Positions 52,629 to 61,523 of a stretch of DNA of 64,000 nucleotides are shown in pieces. The notes under the pieces were generated by a model. It was given only the letters and a program-made list of their open reading frames with translations. It was not told the origin of the DNA and searched no databases. This DNA comes from Phenylobacterium sp. (GTDB taxonomy: Bacteria > Pseudomonadota > Alphaproteobacteria > Caulobacterales > Caulobacteraceae): NCBI RefSeq assembly GCF_030680185.1, contig NZ_JAUXVZ010000048.1, positions 27,137 through 91,136 on the forward strand, written 5' to 3'. The position numbers and the translations under genes were made by a program. The first letter of the stretch is position 1, and each line of letters starts with the position of its first letter.

Positions 52629-55600
52629 CCCATCATCGCCACTCCACCTGGCTGCTGGCCAGCGCTTGCGCCGCAGCCCTGGCCGTCGCCGCCCCCGCCA
52701 CCGCCCAGACGTCGCAGGAGACGGTGGCGACTCTGGTGCGCCAAGCCGCCTTCTGGCGCGAACGCGGGCGGGCCGACCTCGCCCGGCAGGCCCTTGAGCG
52801 GGCCCTGGTGGCCGAGCCGCGCAACGCCGACGCCCTGGCGGCCATGGCCCGCTACGCCGCCGAGGATGGCGACACGGCCGCGGCCCAGCGCTGGACGGCC
52901 CGCCTGCGTGCCGCCGCCCCCAATGACCCGCGGCTGGCCGCCATGGGTCAGGTCGCCCGCCAGCGTCAGGCCGAGGCCCGGGACCTGCCCGAGGCCCGTC
53001 GTCTGGCCCAGGCCGGCCAGACCGAGGCCGCCGTGGCCGCCTATCGCCGCGCCTTTGGCGGGGGCGCGCCGCCGCCGGCCAACGCCCGGGAATTCTATGA
53101 GACCCTGGCGGGTCTGCCCTCTGGCCGCGCCGAAGCCATCCGCGGCCTGCGGACCCTGGCCGAGGCCAACCCGCAGGACGCCGGGCTGCAGCTGGCCTAT
53201 GCCCGCGCCCTGACCTATGCCGAGGCCAGCCGCCGGGACGGGATCGCCCGTCTGGCGCGTCTGGCCGCCGGCGGCGGCCAGACGGCGACCGCCGCAGCCC
53301 AGGCCTGGCGTCAGGCGCTGCTTTGGCTCGGCGCCGCGCCCCGGGACGCCGGGCTCTACGAGGCCTATCTCAGCGCGCGGGGCGCCGACGCCGAGGTGTC
53401 CCGCAAACTCGCCCAGGCGCGCGAGACCCGCGCCGTGGCTCAGGCCGCCGTCGATCCCCTGGCCATAGAGCGCACCCAGGGCTTCGCCGCCCTGGAGAGC
53501 GGCGATGTCGCCACGGCCGAGCAGAGATTCCAGGCGGTCCTGGCCAAGCGACCCAATGACGCCGACGCTCTGGGCGGCCTGGGGCTCGTTCGCCTACGGG
53601 CCGAACGCTTCACCGAGGCCGAAGACCTGCTGCGGCGGGCGAGCACGGCGGCGCCCTCAAGCGCCCAACGCTGGCGCGAAGCCCTTTCCTCAGCACGCTT
53701 CTTCTCCGGCCTTCGCCAGGCCCAGGCCGCCTTGGAAGAGGGCGACTATGGCCGCGCGCAAAGCCTGGCCCAGGCCCTGGAGGCGCCCCGCCCTGAAGAC
53801 GCGGCCCTGGCCTGGTCGGTTCTGGCCGAGAGCCTTCGCCAGGCCGAGCGCTGGGCCGAGGCCGAGACTGCCTATCGTCGCCTGCTGGCGGCCACGCCAA
53901 ATGACAATGACGCCCAGGTGGGCCTGCTGGAATCCCTGCTGGCCCAGGACAAGACCGAGGAAGGGTTCGCCCTCGCCAATCAGCTCAGCGCCGCTGGCGT
54001 GGCGCCGGCGCGACTGAACCAGATCCGCGCGGCCGTCGAGCACCGGCGGGGCGAGCGGTTCTGGGCGCAGGGGGATTCGGCCAGCGCCCAGAACGCCTTC
54101 CAGACCGCCCTGGCCCTGCGGCCGACCGACCCCTGGATCCGCTATGACTATGCGCGTTTTCTGGACGCCCAGGGCGAGTCCGCGGCGGCGCTGGGCCTGA
54201 TGGCCGGCGCCGAGGCCCAGGGGGACGCCGAAAGCCTCTATGCGGCGGCCCTGTTCTCGGACCAGCAGGGACGAGGCGCCCAGGCGCTGGCCCTGATTTC
54301 ACGTATCCCGACCCAGGCGCGAACCTCGGAAATGGGCCTGTTCGCCCAGGGCCTGGAGACCCGCGTCGCCATCGCCCAGCTCAGCGAGGCGGCCGCCAGC
54401 GGCCAGGCCTACGCCGCCGTGCCCGCCCTGCGCGCCTATGCCAGCCGCGCCGACCTGGGAACTGGCCTCCGCGGGCAGGTGGCCGAGGCCCTCTATGCCG
54501 CCGGCGACCAGGGCCAGGCCCTGGCCATGGCCCAGGCCGCCCTGACCGCCGAGCCCGAGGACGATCCCAGCGCCTATCGCGGCTTTGTCGTGGTGCTGGC
54601 CAAGGCCGGACGCGACGTGGAGGCCGCCAGCCTGATCCGCCGCATATCCCTGGAGGGCGCCCAGACCCCGGCGGCAAGACGCAGTCTGGCCGAGCTTGGC
54701 GCGACGCTCGGGACGGAACGCGCCGAGCGTCTGCGCCTGGCTGGCGACTTCGCCGGCGCCTTCGATGCCCTGTCCCAGGCCTACGCCCTGGCGCCGCAGA
54801 ACCCGGACCTGCTGGCGAGCCTCGGCCGGCTCTATCAGAGCGGCGAAATGTATGGCCAGGCGGCCGATGTGTTCGAGGCCGCGCTGCGCCTTCGGCCCAA
54901 TGACGCCGGCGCCCTGAGCGGCCTGGCCGAGGCCGCCCTTGGGCAGGGCGATCACAGCCGGGCCCGCCGCACGGTACGCCTGGCGATCAGCCAGTCGCCG
55001 GACAATGTCGAACTCTTGGTTCTGCTGTCGCGGGTCGAGCAGGCCGCCGGCGACCGGCGGGCGGCCTTGCGGGCTTTGGAACAGGCGCGCGACCTCCGCG
55101 AGCGGCAGATGGCCGCCCGCGCCCCGGCCCTGCTGCCTAGCGGCGTCGGCGCGGCCGGCGGCGGGGGCCTCGGCCCCAATCCCTTCGCCCGCAACCTGAC
55201 CTCGCCCCTGTCGGCGGCGCCCCCCGCCTGGGCCGCAGCGACGCCGGCTGCGCCGAGCGTCCTGGCCTCGGCCTATCCCTGGGCGAGCGCGGTGGCGCTT
55301 CCCGCGCCGGCGCCAGCGCCAATGGCGGCCCAACCGGTCGCCTGGCAGTCGGCCGCGCCAGCCGCCCCGGCGGATGGCGGTCTCTACTGGCCCGCGCCTG
55401 CCCAAGCCCAGCCGCCGGCGGCCGCCTGGACAGCGCCGGCTCAGACGCCCACCCAACCGGCTTGGCCCACGGCGGCTCCGCAGGCCGCCGCGCCGTTCAA
55501 TCCGTTCGCCGCGCCCAGCCCGGCCCAGGCCCCGCCGGCGCCAGGACGCCAGGACCGGGTGCTCAGCGCCATCGACCAGCAGATCGCAGACCTCAGCCGC

Positions 55601-56722
55601 CGGGCTGCGCCGCAGATCACGGGTACGGTGGCCCTGCGGGCGCGCTCGGGCGAAGCGGGCCTGAGCCAGCTCAATGAACTCAAGGCCCAGGCCAGCATCT
55701 CGACGCCGCTGATCGGCGCGGGCCGCCTGGCCCTGGTCGTCGAGCCGGTCACCCTGGACGCCGGCGCCGCCAGCAGCGACAGCCTCGGCCGGTTCGGCGC
55801 CAATCCGATCCTGGCCGCCGACGCCATCTTCGGCGAGTACGACCCCCGTCTGATCGATCCCGGCGCCCAGACCGCCAGCGGCGCCGGCGTCTCCGTCACC
55901 TATACCAGCGGGACCTTCGCCCTCGACCTCGGGGTCACGCCGCTGGGCTTTGGATCATCCGATCCCGTGGGCGGCCTGCGTTGGACGCCGCAGCTCGCCG
56001 AGGGGCTGGAGGGACGCATCTGGGCCGAGCGTCGGGCCGTAACCGACAGCCTGACCGCCTATGCCGGCGCCAAGGACCCGGTCACGGGCCAGGTCTGGGG
56101 CGAGGTGCGGCGCACCGGCGCCGGGGTGGGCTTCGCCTATGAGCAGGATATCGCCGGCGTCTACGCCGATGTCAGCGCCAACCGCTATGAAGGCCAGCTC
56201 ACCGCCGACAACGAGAGCTACCACGTCAATGTCGGCGCCTATGTGCGGCCCTATAAGAGCGACGAAACTCAGGTTCAGATCGGCCTGAACCTCAACCACC
56301 AGGCCTTCGACAACAATCAGAACCGGTTCAGCCTGGGCCATGGCGGCTATTTCAGCCCCCAGCAGTTCACCAGCGTCGCCCTGCCCATCAGCCTGCGCAG
56401 CGCGCGAGAGCCCTGGCGGCTCGAGGTCGCCCTGACGCCGGGCTACGAAACCTATCGCGAGGACTCGGTGGCCTACTTCCCCGACGACCCCGCCCTGCAG
56501 GGCCAGATGGCCTTCTATGCCGGCGAAACCCCTGACGTGGCCGCCTTCTATCCCAGTCGGAGCCAGAGCGGCTTTGGCTTCTCGGCCGCCGCCAAGCTCG
56601 AATACGACCTGAGCACGGCCGCCACCCTGGGGCTCGAAACCGGATTCAGCGGGTTTGGCGACTACGACGAGACCCGCGCCTCGGTCTATCTGAAGCAGAC
56701 ACTTGGGAAAGGCGTCCGATGA
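52625..56722 (+). CDS. bcsC: Cellulose export outer-membrane protein BcsC
   Basis: This 1365-residue protein has a signal peptide (residues 1-28, cut after ATAQ), a long superhelix of TPR repeats (to ~830), an Ala/Pro-rich linker (~836-975) and a C-terminal 16-strand-type barrel ending YLKQTLGKGVR. It threads the glucan through the periplasm and outer membrane. ATG 52625 overlaps the bcsAB stop (ATGA), and its end overlaps bcsD by four bases. The ~140-residue linker rich in APAPA and QPA segments is unusually long for the family as I know it. Confidence 0.94.
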   Translation: MTHHRHSTWLLASACAAALAVAAPATAQTSQETVATLVRQAAFWRERGRADLARQALERALVAEPRNADALAAMARYAAEDGDTAAAQRWTARLRAAAPNDPRLAAMGQVARQRQAEARDLPEARRLAQAGQTEAAVAAYRRAFGGGAPPPANAREFYETLAGLPSGRAEAIRGLRTLAEANPQDAGLQLAYARALTYAEASRRDGIARLARLAAGGGQTATAAAQAWRQALLWLGAAPRDAGLYEAYLSARGADAEVSRKLAQARETRAVAQAAVDPLAIERTQGFAALESGDVATAEQRFQAVLAKRPNDADALGGLGLVRLRAERFTEAEDLLRRASTAAPSSAQRWREALSSARFFSGLRQAQAALEEGDYGRAQSLAQALEAPRPEDAALAWSVLAESLRQAERWAEAETAYRRLLAATPNDNDAQVGLLESLLAQDKTEEGFALANQLSAAGVAPARLNQIRAAVEHRRGERFWAQGDSASAQNAFQTALALRPTDPWIRYDYARFLDAQGESAAALGLMAGAEAQGDAESLYAAALFSDQQGRGAQALALISRIPTQARTSEMGLFAQGLETRVAIAQLSEAAASGQAYAAVPALRAYASRADLGTGLRGQVAEALYAAGDQGQALAMAQAALTAEPEDDPSAYRGFVVVLAKAGRDVEAASLIRRISLEGAQTPAARRSLAELGATLGTERAERLRLAGDFAGAFDALSQAYALAPQNPDLLASLGRLYQSGEMYGQAADVFEAALRLRPNDAGALSGLAEAALGQGDHSRARRTVRLAISQSPDNVELLVLLSRVEQAAGDRRAALRALEQARDLRERQMAARAPALLPSGVGAAGGGGLGPNPFARNLTSPLSAAPPAWAAATPAAPSVLASAYPWASAVALPAPAPAPMAAQPVAWQSAAPAAPADGGLYWPAPAQAQPPAAAWTAPAQTPTQPAWPTAAPQAAAPFNPFAAPSPAQAPPAPGRQDRVLSAIDQQIADLSRRAAPQITGTVALRARSGEAGLSQLNELKAQASISTPLIGAGRLALVVEPVTLDAGAASSDSLGRFGANPILAADAIFGEYDPRLIDPGAQTASGAGVSVTYTSGTFALDLGVTPLGFGSSDPVGGLRWTPQLAEGLEGRIWAERRAVTDSLTAYAGAKDPVTGQVWGEVRRTGAGVGFAYEQDIAGVYADVSANRYEGQLTADNESYHVNVGAYVRPYKSDETQVQIGLNLNHQAFDNNQNRFSLGHGGYFSPQQFTSVALPISLRSAREPWRLEVALTPGYETYREDSVAYFPDDPALQGQMAFYAGETPDVAAFYPSRSQSGFGFSAAAKLEYDLSTAATLGLETGFSGFGDYDETRASVYLKQTLGKGVR

Positions 56723-57204
56723 GCGATATCTCCCCCATCCTTCCGGCCACGGAAACCCAGCAGCTCAATGACGCCTATCTCGCCGCGCGCCGTTGCAGCG
56801 CCCAGTGGCGCGCCTTCCTCGCCGCGCTCGCCGTCGAGCTGCATGTGGGGACCGAGCGGGAAGAGGTGCTGGCCTTTCTGCGCGCCGTGGGACGGCGGAT
56901 GGCCGGGCGACTCCCCCTGACGCCCAAGGACACCCTGCCCGAGCTGGAAGTCGCCATGAACGAGGTCTGGGGCCAGGTGGACTGGGGCTGGACCCGCCTG
57001 CGGCCCATCGATGACGGCATCGCCATCATTCATGGGGCCTATCCCACGGCCTTTGAGACCGAGGGCGTCATGTGGTCGGCTGGCGCGGCCGCGGTTCTGG
57101 AGGGCGTCTACGCCGCCTGGTTCGAGGCGCAGGGCAGCCCTTTGACCACCCTGAAGCGGATGTCGGAGTCCACCATGCCGCTGGAATTCCTGCATGGGCG
57201 ATAG
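56719..57204 (+). CDS. bcsD: Cellulose synthase subunit D
   Basis: This 161-residue periplasmic/cytoplasm-assigned subunit is of the AxCeSD type: AFLAALAVELHVGTEREEVLAFLRAVGRRMAG and LEVAMNEVWGQVDWGWTRLRPIDDG are the family core, with MWSAGAAAVLEGVYAAWF near the end. BcsD forms octameric rings or filaments that align synthase complexes and promote crystalline cellulose. ATG 56719 overlaps the bcsC stop (ATGA), and the 3' end overlaps bcsZ by 11 bases. Its presence is what marks this as a type I-like operon. Confidence 0.93.
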   Translation: MSDISPILPATETQQLNDAYLAARRCSAQWRAFLAALAVELHVGTEREEVLAFLRAVGRRMAGRLPLTPKDTLPELEVAMNEVWGQVDWGWTRLRPIDDGIAIIHGAYPTAFETEGVMWSAGAAAVLEGVYAAWFEAQGSPLTTLKRMSESTMPLEFLHGR

Positions 57205-58264
57205 ACCGGGCGCGCCCAGGCCGCTCTGGACCCGACGCGACGCCTTGTTGGCCAGCGCCGGCCTTCTGGCTGGAACCGGGCCGCCGCTCACCGCCTGCGC
57301 CCGGGCGCCGGACGCCATCTTGTGGGACGTCTTCAAGGCCCGCTTCCTGGCCCCCGACGGGCGCATTCTCGACACCACCGGCGGCGGCGTCAGCCACACC
57401 GAGGGGCAGGGATTTTCCATGTTTCTCGCCGTCCTCCACAAGGATCGCTCAGCCTTCGACCGAATGTGGGACTGGACCCAGGACCACCTGGCGCGGCCGG
57501 AGGATGAGCTGTTCAGCTGGCGCTACGACCCCCGCGCCCCCGAGCCCGTAAGCGATCCCAACAACGCCACCGACGGCGACATCTTCCTTGCCTGGGCGCT
57601 GCTCCGCGCCGGCCGCCTCTGGAACGACGGCCGGTATGCTCAATCCTCCGAACGCATCCGCACGGCGATCCGACGCCGACTGGTCGTGGAGATGGGCGGG
57701 CGGCGGCTCCTCTCGCCCGGTCTGGACGGGTTTCGGAAGGACGGCTTTCTCACCTACAACCCGTCGTACTTTGTCGCGCCGGCCCTTCAGGCGTTCCAGC
57801 GGGCCGAGCCGAACAGTGGCTGGTCGAGGATCATTGCTGATGGTCTGGCCGAGGCGCAGGCCGCGCGATTTGGGCCCCTTGGCCTGCCTGCCGACTGGAC
57901 GCGGCGAACCGAGCGGGGCCAGAGCCTTCTGGAGCCCGACCGCCCCCCACGGTTCGGCTTCGACGCCCTTCGGGCGCCCTTTTATCTGGCCTGGGCAGGG
58001 TTTCGCGACCATCCGCAGACCCGGGCCGCGGCGGCCTTCTGGCGCCCCTTTCTGGAAGCGAAGACCGCCCCGCCGGCCTGGGTGGACCTCACCACCGGCG
58101 AGCTGGCTGGATTTCGGCTGTCGGCCGGCGCAACGGCCATGGCCTGCGTCGTGGCCGGCGTCGACCCCCTGGCCCGACCGGGCGGGGCAGCTCAGGAAGA
58201 AGACTACTATTCGTCGGTGCTTGAACTGCTGGCCTACGCCGCGCGGCTCGATCAGTCGGCGTAG
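57194..58264 (+). CDS. bcsZ: GH8 endo-beta-1,4-glucanase of the cellulose operon, Tat/lipoprotein signal
   Basis: This 356-residue glycoside hydrolase family 8 enzyme trims nascent cellulose. The general acid Glu70 is in VSHTEGQGFSM and the second catalytic region has Asp127 in NNATDGDIFLAWALLRAGRLW; NPSYFVAPALQAF follows as in family members. The leader reads WTRRDALLASAGLLAGTGPPLTAC: a twin-arginine pair plus a lipobox LTAC, so export by Tat with lipid anchoring is predicted. The start lies within bcsD. The last 13 bases overlap the convergent small gene. Confidence 0.92.
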   Translation: MGDRPGAPRPLWTRRDALLASAGLLAGTGPPLTACARAPDAILWDVFKARFLAPDGRILDTTGGGVSHTEGQGFSMFLAVLHKDRSAFDRMWDWTQDHLARPEDELFSWRYDPRAPEPVSDPNNATDGDIFLAWALLRAGRLWNDGRYAQSSERIRTAIRRRLVVEMGGRRLLSPGLDGFRKDGFLTYNPSYFVAPALQAFQRAEPNSGWSRIIADGLAEAQAARFGPLGLPADWTRRTERGQSLLEPDRPPRFGFDALRAPFYLAWAGFRDHPQTRAAAAFWRPFLEAKTAPPAWVDLTTGELAGFRLSAGATAMACVVAGVDPLARPGGAAQEEDYYSSVLELLAYAARLDQSA

Positions 58265-58596
58265 CGGCTGAAAAGCTCGCTGAGGCGTTCGCCGGACTCG
58301 GCCTCGCTGGCGGTGACGCGAGACGCGTCCGGCTTGGCGTACCGACGGAACAGGGTCCTTGGAGCGCCCTCGGACTCATGGCCCGGACGCGCATAGATCA
58401 GCGCCGGACGCGACCGCGCCGGCGGTTCGCTGGCCGCGGCCAGGGCCTCGATCGCGACATCGGGAGCCTCGTCAATCGGCGCCGCGGTCTCGACCGACTC
58501 CGCCGCGGCTGGCGTGGCCTCAGGCCGGCTGAACACCTGATAGGTGATCCCGGTCTGGTTAATCCGCTTCAGCAGGCTATGGACGTCTTTAGACAT
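58252..58596 (-). CDS. Small disordered BcsP/BcsH-like candidate with duplicated LFxRYA motif
   Basis: A 114-residue protein. The N-terminal ~20 residues (MSKDVHSLLKRINQTGITYQVF) look helical. A Glu/Ala/Pro-rich stretch predicted to be disordered follows (~25-62), and the C-terminal part has TLFRRYAKPD (residues 81-90) and ELFSRYAD (107-114), a duplicated LFxRYA motif. It is convergent with bcsZ, overlapping by 13 bases. Proline-rich partner proteins (BcsH/CcpAx, BcsP) nucleate BcsD assemblies in other bacteria; location and composition suggest a similar role, but this is inference. ATG 58596 is chosen; a GTG at 58608 is possible. Confidence 0.7.
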   Translation of the reverse strand: MSKDVHSLLKRINQTGITYQVFSRPEATPAAAESVETAAPIDEAPDVAIEALAAASEPPARSRPALIYARPGHESEGAPRTLFRRYAKPDASRVTASEAESGERLSELFSRYAD

Positions 58597-58781
58597 GTTG
58601 CACCGCACAATTGGCGTCGATTCTCGTAACCTAGTTATGCGCGCCGTTGCCCTTAGGAAAGGGTTTTGCGCCCGAATTTCACAGTCTTTTGTGCAATTTC
58701 CCTCAGTTTGTAGACCTGAAGGCGATCATGCTGCGCCGGGCAATCTCTGGTGGCGCCGCACCATGACCTTAGGTTAATTTA

Positions 58782-59657
58782 CTAAGCGCGCACCCCGCCG
58801 TCCACACGCAGATCTTCCCCGGTGACGTAGCTGGCGGCGCTGTCGGCCAAGTACATCACGGCGTGGGCGATCTCTTCGGGCTGGCCGGCGCGACCGGCTG
58901 GGGTGCGGGCGCCGGAGGCCTCAGCCGCCCCGCCGCCCATCATGGGTGTGGCGATGGGGCCAGGCGACACGGCGTTGACCCGGATGTTGTCGCCGGCCAC
59001 CTGAAGCGCCGTGGAGCGGGTCAGGCTGAGCACGCCGGCCTTGGACAGGGCGTAGGTCATGATCGGCCCGGAGCCGACATAGCCCATCACCGAGGCGGTG
59101 TTGATGATCGATCCGCCGCCCCGGGCCTTCATGGCCGGGATCTCGTGATTGGTGCAGCGGATCACGCCTTCGAGATTGGTGGCCATGATGTCGTTGTGGA
59201 CCGCCCAGTCGAAATCGCCGCCCATGTCCCCGGCCCGCCCGGCGATCCCGGCATTGTTGAAGGCGATGTCCAGACCTCCGAAGGTCTCGACGCAGGCCGC
59301 CACCAGGGCGGCGACATCGGCCTCGACGCGGACGTCGGCGCGGCGATAGACCGCCTCGCCCCCCGCCGCCCGGATCTCGGCCTGCACCTCGGCCCCCAGG
59401 GCCTCGCGTCGACCGCAGAACATCACCTTGGCGCCCTCCAGGGCGAAGGCCTTGGCGGTGGCCCGGCCAATGCCGGAGGTCGCCCCGGTGATCAACGCCA
59501 CCTTGCCCGAAAAGCGGCCATCCCGGGCCAGGGTGGTGGCGCCCTCCGGCGGCGTCTTGAGATCGGCGGCTGCCGCCGACTGAGCGGCCATGGCGGCCAG
59601 GCCGACGCCGCCAGCGATCAGCGCGCGTCGCGAGGGCGTCGTTTCGGAATGGGCCAT
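58782..59657 (-). CDS. Tat-exported SDR-family oxidoreductase
   Basis: This 291-residue short-chain dehydrogenase is preceded by a leader SETTPSRRALIAGGVGLAAMAAQSAAAADL with a twin-arginine pair and hydrophobic core. The SDR domain has TGATSGIGRATAKAFALEG, FNNAGIAGRAG, YALSK (active site) and GEDLRVDGG near the end. Tat export of a cofactor-bound SDR is uncommon, though known; the substrate is unknown. The gene is followed by the 185-base promoter region of the BcsP-like gene, which contains a CTTAG-N9-CTAAG dyad at 58768-58786. Confidence 0.9.
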   Translation of the reverse strand: MAHSETTPSRRALIAGGVGLAAMAAQSAAAADLKTPPEGATTLARDGRFSGKVALITGATSGIGRATAKAFALEGAKVMFCGRREALGAEVQAEIRAAGGEAVYRRADVRVEADVAALVAACVETFGGLDIAFNNAGIAGRAGDMGGDFDWAVHNDIMATNLEGVIRCTNHEIPAMKARGGGSIINTASVMGYVGSGPIMTYALSKAGVLSLTRSTALQVAGDNIRVNAVSPGPIATPMMGGGAAEASGARTPAGRAGQPEEIAHAVMYLADSAASYVTGEDLRVDGGVRA

Positions 59658-59797
59658 GTCATCCTCCTGGCGGGGCGGCTGCAGACTGGATCGCTGCGAC
59701 GCCCTCGTCTTACCGCCTCACCGGACGGCGTTCTCCCATCATGGGGTCGGGGCGGGCGAAACGGCAACCTTGGCCGGTCTCGTTCATTCCCACCGGC

Positions 59798-60205
59798 ATG
59801 AAGCCGATGCTTGAACGCCGCACGCTCGCCCTCCTCGGAGCGGCCTCCATCCTTCTGTCGGGCTGTCTGATGGCGACGCCCGATGACATGGAGACGCCGA
59901 GCCCAGACGGGCAGTTCATGCTCGATGTGGCCTTCACCGGCGGCGGGCTGACCCTTCGCCCAGGCCTGGGCGCCCAACTCAGCCTGCGCCATGTCAGCGG
60001 CGCGGAGACCGCGTTCGCCACCTTGGACGCGGTTCGCAGCCTGGGGATCGCCTGGACCGGCGCGCGCACCTTGCGGATCTGCGCCGCGGACGCCGAACCT
60101 GTCGAGGACGCCTCGGTGGTGGTTGAGACGCCCGGCGGGCCGGAGACCTTTACGGTCACCTATGCCTGCCCGGCCCAGCCCTCGCCCGAAGGCTTCCAGA
60201 ACTAA
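59798..60205 (+). CDS. Small lipoprotein of unknown function
   Basis: A 135-residue protein with basic N-terminus, hydrophobic core (LALLGAASILLSGC) and lipobox LSGC. The mature domain is a single beta-rich unit with cysteines in LRICAADAEP and TYACPAQPS that could pair. The pattern GQFMLDVAFTGGGLTLRPG recalls small immunoglobulin-like or DUF5412-type lipoproteins, but I do not recognise a family. ATG 59798 is preferred; ATG 59807 is nine bases on. It is convergent with the DUF1254 gene. Confidence 0.72.
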   Translation: MKPMLERRTLALLGAASILLSGCLMATPDDMETPSPDGQFMLDVAFTGGGLTLRPGLGAQLSLRHVSGAETAFATLDAVRSLGIAWTGARTLRICAADAEPVEDASVVVETPGGPETFTVTYACPAQPSPEGFQN

Positions 60206-60213
60206 GGGCGTCT

Positions 60214-61458
60214 TCAGACGGCTTCCACCGGCGGCAGGCGGTAGGCGCCGTCCAGCAGTTCCGGCTTGGGCAGATAGGTGCGCATGAACAGCGCGAAGGG
60301 ACCGGCCGGGGCGGGCAGCCAGTTGCCCTGCAAATCCTCGCCGGGGCTTTCGCTGCCGATCCAGATGTCGAGGGAGCCGTCGTCGTTATAGGTCAGGCCC
60401 TCGGTGCGGTCGCCGATGGCGTAGCGGTCCAGCGGGTTGTCGGCGAAGAAGAACTGCCCGTCCTCCGTGGCCTCATAGAGGCTCAGCGACCAGAAGGAAT
60501 TCACCGGCGGGAGCCGGTCGGCGGGGAAGTGAAGCCGATAGGCCTTCAGTCCGTCATAGAGCCCGCGGGGCTGGTCGCCCCGGGCGCGCATATAGAGCGC
60601 CTCCACCGGCGGCAGCGCCGCCAGCCCGCCCAGCGCCACAGTCGCCCGGTAGTGATAGTTCTGCCCGAAGTCGCCCAGGGTCGCGCTGGGATAGGACCAT
60701 CCGTCGATGAAGTGGTCGCCGGTCAGGCCGCCCCGACGCACCGCCACCCGGGCCTCGGCCAGACCGGCCTCGATCTCGGCGACCTCGGCCGGCGAGAAGC
60801 GCGCCGGGTCGAAGCCGGTCTCCAGCCCCAGGGGCGCGATCTCCTCCAGCAGGGCGCGGTCGGTGACCGGCGGCGGATTGGCCTTCATGAGGTCTGCGAG
60901 CGCGGCGAAATACTCCTGCCAGGACGCGCTGCGTTTGACCGCCGCCGGCGGAGTCGGGGCTGTCGGCCCCTGGATCGACAGGCCCGACTGGACCTGCTGC
61001 GCCGCCTCCAGGTCATCGGGCCCATAGACCACCACCCGGCCCAGGGCCCAGACGTGGTTGGTCGGCGCGCGGACCACATGGCCGCCTTCGGCCGCCGCAT
61101 TGGGTCCCACCAGGGCGAAGGTTCCCCCGTTGGGTCCGGTGGTGCGGGTCCCCAGGATGGCGAAATTGTTGGTGTAGGCGTCCATCAGCGCCAGAGAGAA
61201 ATAGCGCTCGCCCGTGGCCGGCAGGGTCAGGGTCACCGGCCCCTGGGACAGGTCGAGCTGGGCCGAGGAATAGAGGGTGTCGTTGTTCGGCGTGGTCACC
61301 GCTCGGTGTTTCGGCGTGGCCAGCTTGCGCACATGGGCGATGGTGTTGAGGCTCTGGCCGAAGGACAGGCCCCTGGCCCGGGTGGCGGCGATCTCGATGA
61401 GCGGCAAGCCGTAGAGCCAGGCCTTCATCGCCGCTGTTTTCAGATCCGTTCCCGACAT
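60214..61458 (-). CDS. DUF1254/DUF1214 domain protein
   Basis: This 414-residue soluble protein has an N-terminal DUF1254 domain (KHRAVTTPNNDTLYSSAQLDL, RYFSLALMDAYTNNFAILG) and a C-terminal DUF1214 domain (NSFWSLSLYEATEDGQFFFADNPLDRYAIGD, LDIWIGSESPGED). Members are widespread, and no biochemical role is established. No signal peptide is seen. The upstream gap carries an AGATAAG dyad (61477-61503) that may regulate it. Confidence 0.93.
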   Translation of the reverse strand: MSGTDLKTAAMKAWLYGLPLIEIAATRARGLSFGQSLNTIAHVRKLATPKHRAVTTPNNDTLYSSAQLDLSQGPVTLTLPATGERYFSLALMDAYTNNFAILGTRTTGPNGGTFALVGPNAAAEGGHVVRAPTNHVWALGRVVVYGPDDLEAAQQVQSGLSIQGPTAPTPPAAVKRSASWQEYFAALADLMKANPPPVTDRALLEEIAPLGLETGFDPARFSPAEVAEIEAGLAEARVAVRRGGLTGDHFIDGWSYPSATLGDFGQNYHYRATVALGGLAALPPVEALYMRARGDQPRGLYDGLKAYRLHFPADRLPPVNSFWSLSLYEATEDGQFFFADNPLDRYAIGDRTEGLTYNDDGSLDIWIGSESPGEDLQGNWLPAPAGPFALFMRTYLPKPELLDGAYRLPPVEAV

Positions 61459-61476
61459 CGCGCTCTCCCCGACCGC

Positions 61477-61503
61477 AGATAAGTTATCATTGATCTCTTA
61501 TCT
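61477..61503. promoter_or_regulatory. AGATAAG/CTTATCT inverted repeat upstream of the DUF1254 gene
   Basis: AGATAAG (61477-61483) and CTTATCT (61497-61503) are seven-base complements with a 13-base spacer. They enclose a second overlapping dyad GATAA-G-TTATC (61478-61488). It lies about 20-45 bases upstream of the DUF1254 start and 21 bases beyond the trmJ stop, in an AT-rich patch. A repressor site is plausible; no regulator adjoins. Confidence 0.4.
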
Positions 61504-61523
61504 TCTCGGAAGGCGCCGCAGCG

